Positions 7,526-14,076 of a stretch of 14,650 bases of DNA are shown here, in pieces; the stretch's first letter is position 1, and the number at the start of each line of letters is the position of its first letter. The stretch is from Alphaproteobacteria bacterium (GTDB lineage: Bacteria; Pseudomonadota; Alphaproteobacteria; SHVP01). The stretch is from positions 1-14,650 of the forward strand of contig SHVP01000059.1 of the NCBI GenBank assembly GCA_009694165.1, in the 5' to 3' direction. The translations under genes were made by a program, and so were the position numbers. Below the pieces are notes generated by a model. That model was not told the origin of the DNA. It saw only the letters and a list, made by a program, of their open reading frames with translations, and made no database searches.

Positions 7526-8653
7526 TTAGTTCAACTGCCACAAGCGGCGGAACGCCGCGGTGTGCGCATCGCCGTAGCCTTTGTTGTACTCGGCCGGCAC
7601 ACCCGCATTCTTGATGTTCGTGTCGTCGAACACGTAGAGCGGCGTATTGATCTCTTCCGAGCGCTGGACGTTGCAGAGCAGGCGCATGTTGTAATCGACG
7701 CCCGCCATGCCGACCCAGCCGAGGCTTTCGCCGACATTCATCATCTTGATGCCCTTGTTATCCATCTCGGTCCGCTGCAGGTCGAGCATGTTGGCCGACC
7801 CGTTATAGGACGCGAACTGGACTTGCCCCTGGCGACCCATGACGCGGACCGGCTGGACGCCGAACTGCATCATGTTGTCGTAGATCGGCAGGAAAAAGTT
7901 GATTGCCGGATCGGCTTGCATCGCCGCCTGGAGTTCCGACGCGATCTTTGTCCCCCATTCAGCCACCGGCACGTTCTTGTAGATGTGCTTGCAGCCCGGG
8001 CAGTTGGCGTTGAGGTAATCCTGGATCGCTTTGACGAACGCCACGGTCGGAACGATCTCGTCCGAACCCATGATGACGGCGTTCACCTTGCCGTTGGTCT
8101 GGGCTATCGCCCAGGCCGCCATAATCTGGCCGGCGCGGCTGTAGTTGGTCTTGATCGAGCCGTCGACGTCGTCGGCCTTTTGGGTGACGTCATAAAGATG
8201 CGTGGTCGTCACCTTGATGCCTTTGGCGCGCGCTTCCTTGATCTGCGCCGGGAGTGCGGCCGGCGGAATGCCGCCCTGCAGATCGATGACGTTGAAGTTC
8301 TGCGCCATCGCCTGCTGCATGCCCTGCACCCACTGCGGCAGTTGCATCTGGTTTTCCCAGATCGCCAGATCGAAGCCGATCAACTTCGCTGCGTCCTTCA
8401 TGGCGTTGGCGACCTGGACGTTGAACGGGTTCTGGCTCGCCAGCGGGATCACGAACATCTTCTTGCCGGCCATGCATTGCTTGGCGTTGAACGCCGGACC
8501 GGGATCCTTGAAGGCCGGAATCACTTTTGAGTCGGCGATCAGCTTTTTGGCGGCGTCGACGCCGGCCTGTGCGTTCGCCTGCGGGCTGGCGAGCAGCCCT
8601 ACGAGCGCGACGGCCGAGGCCGTGAGCAGTATTTTCGAGACTGATAGTTTCAT
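7526..8653 (-). CDS. Periplasmic substrate-binding protein of an ABC importer (sugar-type, Peripla_BP_4 class)
   Basis: A 375-residue exported binding protein, first gene of the leftward ABC operon. The signal peptide spans about residues 1-28: MKLSVSK, a hydrophobic core, then the ANA/Q cleavage motif at 26-29. The mature part resembles type I ribose/galactose-like binding proteins, with FVIPLASQNPFNVQVANAMKDAA near 67-89 and alternating segments such as NVIDLQGGIPPAALPAQIKEA and the second-lobe NAVIMGSDEIVPTVAFVKAIQDYL. Cys residues occur in NANCPGCKH and elsewhere, so a periplasmic disulfide is possible. The start is the ATG at 8651-8653, with AAGGAGG at 8665-8671 before it; an upstream extension to 8806 is not signal-like. 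The fold is usual for sugars, autoinducers and nucleosides, but the divergent hydantoinase genes suggest a cyclic amide or related small molecule here (inference). Confidence 0.9.
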   Translation of the reverse strand: MKLSVSKILLTASAVALVGLLASPQANAQAGVDAAKKLIADSKVIPAFKDPGPAFNAKQCMAGKKMFVIPLASQNPFNVQVANAMKDAAKLIGFDLAIWENQMQLPQWVQGMQQAMAQNFNVIDLQGGIPPAALPAQIKEARAKGIKVTTTHLYDVTQKADDVDGSIKTNYSRAGQIMAAWAIAQTNGKVNAVIMGSDEIVPTVAFVKAIQDYLNANCPGCKHIYKNVPVAEWGTKIASELQAAMQADPAINFFLPIYDNMMQFGVQPVRVMGRQGQVQFASYNGSANMLDLQRTEMDNKGIKMMNVGESLGWVGMAGVDYNMRLLCNVQRSEEINTPLYVFDDTNIKNAGVPAEYNKGYGDAHTAAFRRLWQLN

Positions 8654-8833
8654 GGTCGTTTTGTCCTCCTTCGAAACACGAGTGGGCTCAAGCGGGCGAA
8701 CACGACAGGCTCGAGCCCTACCGATCGCGGCGGTACGAGTTGCCCCATCGTCTCCACATGTACGCGTAACGCGCGCACACATCAGGCAAAACCTATCCCA
8801 AGTCACCCGCTCCTAGCGAGTCGTTCCTGGCCG

Positions 8834-8847
8834 CCGCGCCGGCGCGG
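8834..8847. repeat. 14-bp perfect palindrome
   Basis: CCGCGCCGGCGCGG equals its own reverse complement. It lies in the most GC-rich part of the divergent region and is followed closely by a second perfect hairpin. It may be part of a REP-like intergenic element or an operator; neither is shown. Confidence 0.5.
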
Positions 8848-8856
8848 GGTCGTCCG

Positions 8857-8874
8857 GTCGCGGCGCACCGCGAC
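8857..8874. repeat. Perfect 7-bp inverted repeat with a 4-base loop
   Basis: GTCGCGG, loop CGCA, then CCGCGAC. It is adjacent to the 14-bp palindrome and to the CCTCGCTTCGCTCGG imperfect repeat at about 8891-8905. No T-run follows on either strand, so it is not an intrinsic terminator. Confidence 0.5.
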
Positions 8875-8955
8875 GGCGTGTCGCGGGGAGCCTCGCTTCG
8901 CTCGGCACGCGGCAAAAAATTGCGAAAAACAAGGGCTTTCGCCCACGTGTTTTGG

Positions 8956-8985
8956 TTGACAGGTGGGCCGTCGGGAATCGATAGT
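8956..8985 (+). promoter_or_regulatory. Likely sigma70 promoter of the hydantoinase operon
   Basis: A consensus -35 box TTGACA (8956-8961) is followed, 18 bases later, by GATAGT (8980-8985), which matches TATAAT at four of six positions. Transcription would begin near 8992 and leave a leader of about 90 bases before hyuA. The -35 box sits inside an inverted repeat GCCCAC (8941-8946) / GTGGGC (8963-8968), a candidate repressor or activator site. The -35 match is seen directly; promoter activity is inferred. Confidence 0.5.
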
Positions 8986-9082
8986 TCGCCCAATCAAGAG
9001 GCACGTCTATGTGCGGCGGGACCTGTTTTTCCACGACCCGTCAGCGCAATAGACGATAGTCATCGTAGGGAGAGGACATCCA

Positions 9083-11140
9083 ATGCCATACCGCCTAGGG
9101 GTCGACGTGGGGGGAACCTTCACGGACCTGTTGTTGATCAATGAGAAGACTGGCGCCACCAGCATGGCGAAGGTGCCGTCGACACCGGCCGACCAGTCGA
9201 AGGGCGTGTTGAACGGCATCGAGAAAGTCTGCATGTCGGCCGGGATCGACGCCAACGAGATCACCCACGTGATGCACGGGACGACCGTTGCCACCAACGC
9301 CATCCTGGTGCTTGGCGGTTCCAAAGTGGGTCTGGTCACCAGCAAGGGCTACCGCCAGGTTCTGCAAATCGCCCGTTCGTTCGTCCCCGGCGGCCTCGGA
9401 GGCTGGATCATCTACAACAAGTCGATCCCGCTCGCGCCGCTGGAACTGACGATCGAGGCCGACGAGCGCATGAGCGCCAAGGGCGAGGTCGTGCGCAAGC
9501 TTGACGAGGCGGAACTCGTTCGCCAGCTCGAAAAGCTCAAGAAGAAGGGCATCGAGGCGCTGACCATCTCGCTGGTGAACGGCTACGTGAATGGCGACAA
9601 CGAGCGCAAGGTGCGCGACGTCGCTCGCCGGGTATTCCCCGACCTGCCGATTTCGATTTCGTCCGAGGTCATCCCGGAGATGCAGGAATACGAGCGCACC
9701 ATCACCACGGTCGCCAATTCCTACGTCGCGCCGGTGGTGCGCCGCTACGTCCGCAACCTGCATGCCGAATTGAGCCGCAAGGCCAAGAACGTTCAGCTGC
9801 ATATTCTGCGCTCGGACGGCGGCCTGGCCTCGGTCGAGGCCTCGGCCAACTATCCCGTCAACCTGCTGATGAGCGGGCCGGCCGGCGGTGTCGCCGGCGC
9901 GATCTGGATCGCCAAGCAGTCGGGTTTCAAGGACTTGCTCACCTTCGACATGGGCGGCACCTCCACCGACGTCTGCCTCGTGCAGAAGGGAGTAGCCCAG
10001 TTGCGGCGTGAAACGACGGTCGGCGACGTGACCGTACGAGCCTCGTCGGTCGACGTGCGGTCGGTCGGCGCCGGCGGCGGCTCGATCGCCCACGTTCCCG
10101 AATTGACCAAGGCGCTTCGCGTCGGGCCGCAGAGCGCCGGCGCCGACCCCGGCCCCGCCGCCTACGGCAAGGGCGGCGAACAGCCGACGGTCACCGACGC
10201 CAACGTCGTTATCGGCGTCATTCCCGACGTGCAACGGCTGGCCGGCGACATGCCGCTCGACAAGAAAAAAGCCGAAGCTGCGGTGAAGAAGATCGCCGAC
10301 TCGCTTGGCCTGCCGCTGATGAAGGCGGCGCAGGGGATCATCGACATCGTCAACGAGAACATGTTCGGCGCGTTGCGGCTGGTCTCGGTGCAGCAAGGTT
10401 ACGACCCGCGCGATTTCGCCCTGGTCGCCTTCGGCGGTGCCGGTCCGATGCATGCCAACGCGCTGGGCAAACTGATCAACTCTTGGCCGGTGATCGTGCC
10501 GCCGTCGCCGGGCGTGCTTTGCGCCTATGGTGACGCGACGACGCGGTTGCGCGACGAGGCGTCGCAGACCTTCATCCGCAAGTTCCCCGACACCAACAAC
10601 GCCGAAGTACAAAAAACCTTCGAGCGTTTGCAGGAACGGGCGGCCAAAACCCTCGACGCCGAGAAAGTGGCCCGGAAGGACCAGAGCTTGAGCTACCAGA
10701 TCGACGTTCGTTACTCCGGTCAGGGGCTTGTGCTCACCATCGACATCGCCGACCTCAAGGACTTCAAGAAGAACGGCTTGCAGACGGTGGCCAAGAAGTT
10801 TGACGCCATTCACACCCAGATGTTCACCTTCGCGCTGACGCTGCCGCATGAGATCGTCAATCTCCGGGCGGTCGTGCAGGGGAAGGCGGCGTCGGTGAAG
10901 GCGATCACGGTGGCCAAAGGCTCGAAGGACCCCAAGGCCGCCAAGATCGGCATGCAAAAGCTCTTCGCCGACGGCAAGATGGTCAGCGCCACGGTCTACG
11001 ATCGCAAGAAACTGCGCGCCGGCAACCGGGTGGTCGGCCCGGCCATCGTGCTCGAGATGGACTCCACCACCCTCATCCTGCCCAAGCACTACGGCGAAGT
11101 AGACCGCGTGGGCAGCATCCTGATCCGGCCGCTTAACTAG
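9083..11140 (+). CDS. hyuA: ATP-dependent hydantoinase/oxoprolinase family, subunit A
   Basis: A 685-residue ATP-binding subunit. With HyuB it hydrolyses cyclic amides (N-methylhydantoin, 5-oxoproline, lactams) at the cost of ATP; relatives are subunits of acetone and acetophenone carboxylases. Motifs are the N-terminal phosphate loop GVDVGGTFTD (6-15), HGTTVATNA (65-73), SGPAGGV (264-270), the second phosphate loop FDMGGTSTDV (288-297), GAGGGSIA (329-336), and SAGADPGPAAYG (351-362), which lead into a C-terminal beta-rich part. Length is normal for a split HyuA. The start is supported by AGGGAGAGGA at 9067-9076. HyuB follows after 19 bases. The N-carbamoylsarcosine amidase-like gene downstream makes N-methylhydantoin or another hydantoin the favoured substrate; 5-oxoproline, caprolactam-like lactams or a carboxylation role remain possible. 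Confidence 0.92.
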   Translation: MPYRLGVDVGGTFTDLLLINEKTGATSMAKVPSTPADQSKGVLNGIEKVCMSAGIDANEITHVMHGTTVATNAILVLGGSKVGLVTSKGYRQVLQIARSFVPGGLGGWIIYNKSIPLAPLELTIEADERMSAKGEVVRKLDEAELVRQLEKLKKKGIEALTISLVNGYVNGDNERKVRDVARRVFPDLPISISSEVIPEMQEYERTITTVANSYVAPVVRRYVRNLHAELSRKAKNVQLHILRSDGGLASVEASANYPVNLLMSGPAGGVAGAIWIAKQSGFKDLLTFDMGGTSTDVCLVQKGVAQLRRETTVGDVTVRASSVDVRSVGAGGGSIAHVPELTKALRVGPQSAGADPGPAAYGKGGEQPTVTDANVVIGVIPDVQRLAGDMPLDKKKAEAAVKKIADSLGLPLMKAAQGIIDIVNENMFGALRLVSVQQGYDPRDFALVAFGGAGPMHANALGKLINSWPVIVPPSPGVLCAYGDATTRLRDEASQTFIRKFPDTNNAEVQKTFERLQERAAKTLDAEKVARKDQSLSYQIDVRYSGQGLVLTIDIADLKDFKKNGLQTVAKKFDAIHTQMFTFALTLPHEIVNLRAVVQGKAASVKAITVAKGSKDPKAAKIGMQKLFADGKMVSATVYDRKKLRAGNRVVGPAIVLEMDSTTLILPKHYGEVDRVGSILIRPLN

Positions 11141-11159
11141 TTCGCGGGGAGAACACACC

Positions 11160-13067
11160 ATGCCAGTCAAAATCGTCCAAAAGAACACCAAGCCGTTCAA
11201 GAAGGTTAAAATCGATCCGATCACGCTCGACGTGATCGAAAGCGCGCTGCGCTCGGCCCGCTTCGAGATGGACGCGGTGCTGTTCCGCACCGCGATGTCG
11301 CCGGGTATTCGCGAACAGCACGATGAGTTCCCGATGATTGCCAACCGCGAAGGCAAGATGGTGGTCGGCCAGTTCGGCTCCTTTATCTACGGCTTCAAGG
11401 AGGCCTATCACGGCACCATCGAAGAGGGCGACCTCTTCCTGACCAACGATCCGTACTCCTGCGGCGGCGCCATTTCGCACTTGCCGGATTGGCTCTGCCT
11501 GCTGCCGGTCTATCGCAACCATCGCCTGGTGGCCTATGCGGCGATGTTCGGTCATATGACCGACATCGGCGGCAAAGTGCCGGGAAGCTTGCCGACGGAC
11601 GCGCACCAGATCTACGAGGAAGGGATCATGATCCCGCCGACGAAGATCTATAAGGACGGCAAGCTGCAGAGCGAGATTCTCGAGCTGATCCTGCACAATT
11701 GCCGTCTGCCGCACTGGAATCGCGCCGACTTCAACGCGATCATCGCGGCGCTGCGGACGGCCGAAAAGCGCATTCTCGAAATCTGCGATCGGTTCGGCGA
11801 CGACACCTTCGACACCGCGTTGGCGATGATGCTCGACCGCAATCGGCGGGCGATGAAGCACCTCATTACGACCAACATTCCGGAAGGCAAGAAGTCGTAC
11901 TTCGAAGACTACATCTGCGACGACGGCGTCGGCATGGGGCCCTACAAGATCGCTGCGACGATGTGGCGCGAAGGCGAGAAACAGATCTGGGACTTCACCG
12001 GCACCGATCCGCAATCGATCTCGTCGATCAACTTTTACTTGAACGAAGAGATGTTCAAGATGTTCGTCGGCGTGTTCATGATTATGGTGTTCGACCCGCA
12101 GATTCTGTTCAACGACGGGTTCTACGATCTCCTGGAAGTCCGCATCCCGCCGGGCTGCATGCTGAAACCGGTCAAACCCGCGGCGCTGTCCTGCCGGACC
12201 CATGCGCTGGGCCGCATCTTCGACATCATGGGCGGTCTCTTGGGTCAGGGTGCGCCGGACTACCTCAACGCCGCCGGCTTCTCCGACAGCCCGCACTTCA
12301 TGTACTCGGGCTATGACAAGAACGGCGAGTGGTACCAGCTCTACCAGATCGGCTTCGGCGGCATTCCGGGTCGGCCGTTCGGCGATGGGCCCGATGGTCA
12401 CTCGCTGTGGCCGGCGTTCACCAACGTGCCGAACGAGTTCCTCGAGGCCTACTTCCCGCTCCGCATCGACGTCTATGAGTCGATCCCGGACACGGGCGGC
12501 GCTGGCTTGCACCGCGGCGGCAACGGCGTGTCGACCGGCTATCGCTTCCTCGAGCCGGGCGAGATTTCGGTGCACGACGACCGCTGGCTCACCCACCCAT
12601 GGGGTGTCAACGGCGGCTTGCCGGGCGGTCGCTCGACCAAGAAGCTGGTCCGCCGCAATGGCACCGAGGAATTGTTGCCGTCCAAGTGCGACCACGTGAA
12701 GGTCGAGGAAGGCGACATCCTCTACTTCAATACCTGGGGCGGCGGCGGTTGGGGTGACCCGTTCAAGCGCGACGCCAAACTGGTGGCGGCCGACGTCGAG
12801 CGCGGCCTGGTCACGCGTGAAGGGGCCCGCCGCTATGGCGTCGTCCTCAACGCGGACGGCGGTTTCGAGCAGAAAGCAACCGAGGAGCTACGGGCGCGCC
12901 TGAGTAAGGAACGCGGCGACATCAAGCTCTTCAACTTCGGCGGCACCATCCAAGAGCTGAAGGCCCGCTGCAAGGCCGAAACCAGCTTCGATCCGCCCAG
13001 GCCGCCGGTGTTCCAGAAGTGGCACCAAGTGGCAGCGGCAAAGATGCAGAAGCGGGCTGCCGAGTAG
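11160..13067 (+). CDS. hyuB: ATP-dependent hydantoinase/oxoprolinase family, subunit B
   Basis: A 635-residue partner of HyuA, expected to carry the metal site where the activated ring is opened. Family marks are DPITLDVIESALRSARFEMD (19-38), SPGIREQHDEFPMI (47-60), and the metal-binding segment FLTNDPYSCGGAISHLPD (93-110, H107), followed by FGHMTDIGG (130-138, H132). The C-terminal region has GGAGLHRGGNG and WGGGGWGDPFKRD, followed by the usual DVERGLVTREGARRYGVVL close. The extra C-terminal tail rich in Lys, Arg and Glu is unremarkable. The ATG is preceded by GGGGAGA, and the gap to hyuA is 19 bases, so the pair is co-expressed. An intrinsic terminator lies just downstream. Confidence 0.92.
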   Translation: MPVKIVQKNTKPFKKVKIDPITLDVIESALRSARFEMDAVLFRTAMSPGIREQHDEFPMIANREGKMVVGQFGSFIYGFKEAYHGTIEEGDLFLTNDPYSCGGAISHLPDWLCLLPVYRNHRLVAYAAMFGHMTDIGGKVPGSLPTDAHQIYEEGIMIPPTKIYKDGKLQSEILELILHNCRLPHWNRADFNAIIAALRTAEKRILEICDRFGDDTFDTALAMMLDRNRRAMKHLITTNIPEGKKSYFEDYICDDGVGMGPYKIAATMWREGEKQIWDFTGTDPQSISSINFYLNEEMFKMFVGVFMIMVFDPQILFNDGFYDLLEVRIPPGCMLKPVKPAALSCRTHALGRIFDIMGGLLGQGAPDYLNAAGFSDSPHFMYSGYDKNGEWYQLYQIGFGGIPGRPFGDGPDGHSLWPAFTNVPNEFLEAYFPLRIDVYESIPDTGGAGLHRGGNGVSTGYRFLEPGEISVHDDRWLTHPWGVNGGLPGGRSTKKLVRRNGTEELLPSKCDHVKVEEGDILYFNTWGGGGWGDPFKRDAKLVAADVERGLVTREGARRYGVVLNADGGFEQKATEELRARLSKERGDIKLFNFGGTIQELKARCKAETSFDPPRPPVFQKWHQVAAAKMQKRAAE

Positions 13068-13080
13068 TCAGCGGCGGCCG

Positions 13081-13112
13081 TTCGTCGCCCCGGTAGGGGC
13101 GGCAGCGACGAA
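13081..13112 (+). repeat. Hairpin upstream of the terminator
   Basis: TTCGTCGC (13081-13088) pairs perfectly with GCGACGAA (13105-13112). An inner CCC/GGG stem around a GGTA loop is possible (13089-13098). It lies 13 bases after the hyuB stop and 3 bases before the terminator stem, giving two tandem hairpins in the transcript. Confidence 0.55.
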
Positions 13113-13115
13113 ACC

Positions 13116-13153
13116 TTGTGGCGCCACGGTCCCCGTGGCGCCACAATCTTTTT
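13116..13153 (+). terminator. Strong intrinsic terminator between hyuB and the lyase-family gene
   Basis: TTGTGGCGCCACGG (13116-13129) and CCGTGGCGCCACAA (13133-13146) form a perfect 14-bp stem with a 3-base loop, followed by TCTTTTT (13147-13153). Each arm contains the 10-bp palindrome GTGGCGCCAC. The ribosome site of the next gene (GGGGAGG, 13154-13160) begins right after the T-run, so there is no room for a promoter between them. The downstream genes must be reached by read-through or from a promoter inside hyuB. Confidence 0.85.
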
Positions 13154-13165
13154 GGGGAGGACGCC

Positions 13166-14066
13166 ATGACCGAATCGAGGAACCGCCGGCTGGCCGAGCC
13201 CGTCCGGCGGCGCGATTTTTTCGTGGCTCCCGGAATCTACGACATGTTTTCGGCGCGGCTCGCCGATCGCATGGGGTTTGAGGCGATCTACATGACCGGC
13301 TACGGCACCGTGGCCTCCCATCTCGGGCTCCCCGACGCGGGCTTGGCCAGCTACCGCGACATGGTCGAGCGCGTCGCCGTCCGAGCCGGCGGCACAACGA
13401 CGCCGCTCATCGCCGACGCCGACACCGGCTATGGCGGGCTGCTCTACGTCCGCCAAACGGTGCGCGGCTACGAAGCCGCCGGCGCGTCCGCCATGCACAT
13501 CGAAGACCAGATCGAACCCAAGCGCTGCGGTCATTCGCCGGGGACGCGGGTCATCCCGACCGAGGACATGGTGACGCGCCTCAAGGTGGCGCTCGACGCC
13601 CGGCGCGATGCCAACTTCCTCATCATCGCTCGCACCGACGCCCGCGCCTCGCTCGGCATCGACGAGGCCTGCTGCCGCGGCGAGGCCTACGCCAAGGCGG
13701 GCGCCGATGCCGTGTTCCTCGATGCGCTCCGCAGCGAAGAAGAGATGGAGCTGCTCGGCCGGCGGGTCGACGCGCCGCTGATGGCGAACAAGGGGGGACC
13801 TCACGCCGATTCAGTGGGCCGAACGGATGCGCCAGATGGGCTATGCGCTGGCGATCTATCCCGGCGCCGCCCAGTCGGCGGCGGTCCACGCGATCCAGAG
13901 CGGTTATGACGGGCTCAAACGCGACGGGTCGACGTTGCAAGTCGAGGTGCCGCGCTTCGGCCTGCAGGCGATGCACGAATTGGTCGGCTTTCCCGAGGTG
14001 TGGTCGTTCGAAGAGCACTGGTACGGCGGGGCGGCGACGGTTAAGAAAGATCGGGTAGCCGAATAG
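13166..14066 (+). pseudogene. Isocitrate lyase/PEP mutase family protein, frameshifted
   Basis: A metal-dependent C-C (or P-C) lyase/mutase of the 2-methylisocitrate lyase and PEP mutase superfamily. It starts at ATG 13166 after GGGGAGG. The first frame gives PGIYDMFSARLADRMGFEAIYMTGYGT (22-48), metal-binding ADADTGYG (83-90), HIEDQ (111-115), KRCGH with the lyase Cys C121 (119-123), and IARTDA (154-159), then runs out of family sequence after ...APLMANKG. Family sequence resumes in another frame (LTPIQWAERMRQMGYALAIYPGA onwards) up to the TAG at 14064-14066. Removing one base from the G6 run at 13792-13797 restores a continuous product of 299 residues, normal for the family. As read, the first frame ends near 13909 with an unrelated tail. 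The KxCGH Cys suggests a lyase rather than a mutase. The break may be a sequencing error or a real mutation. The next gene starts 10 bases later. Confidence 0.8.
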
Positions 14067-14076
14067 GGAGGATGCA

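Larger units (their letters stand above)
8654..9082. other. Divergent intergenic regulatory region (429 bases)
   Basis: This is the shared upstream region of the leftward ABC operon and the rightward hydantoinase operon. I see no gene. The part next to the binding-protein gene holds its ribosome site and a 10-bp palindrome GGCTCGAGCC at 8708-8717, inside a wider GGGCTC (8684-8689) / GAGCCC (8713-8718) inverted repeat. The middle (8830-8912) is very GC-rich with strong hairpins. The right part is AT-richer, with GCAAAAAATTGC at 8912-8923, a likely sigma70 promoter and the hyuA leader. CGATAGT occurs twice, at 8979-8985 and 9054-9060; the second lies in ACGAT-AGTC-ATCGT (9053-9066), just before the hyuA ribosome site. 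I could not find a convincing leftward promoter by eye. Confidence 0.6.

Noticed and set aside
8654..8806. N-terminal extension of the binding protein
   Set aside because: It would bury the signal peptide. AAGGAGG before the ATG at 8653 and the signal sequence itself fix the start.
8924..8944. Minus-strand GGGCGAAAGCCC hairpin followed by TTGTTTTTC, terminator-like
   Set aside because: The stem is only 4 bp with a GAAA loop, and no minus-strand gene lies upstream for it to terminate.
9095..11356. Very long minus-strand open frame (753 codons) opposite hyuA
   Set aside because: It mirrors the reverse complement of a well-supported HyuA gene, is rich in His, Arg, Asp and Val with no recognisable domain, and is a common effect of G+C-rich third positions.
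11133..12695. Minus-strand open frame of 520 codons opposite hyuB
   Set aside because: Low-complexity His/Arg/Glu composition, no ribosome site or family motif, and it lies fully opposite a convincing HyuB coding sequence.
13118..13165. Upstream ATG giving the lyase-family gene 16 more residues
   Set aside because: The added codons lie inside the terminator stem. The ATG at 13166 has an excellent GGGGAGG site and matches the family N-terminus.
12833..13804. Minus-strand open frame crossing the hyuB end, the terminator and the lyase-family gene
   Set aside because: It spans a clear terminator and two genes on the other strand and shows no family features.
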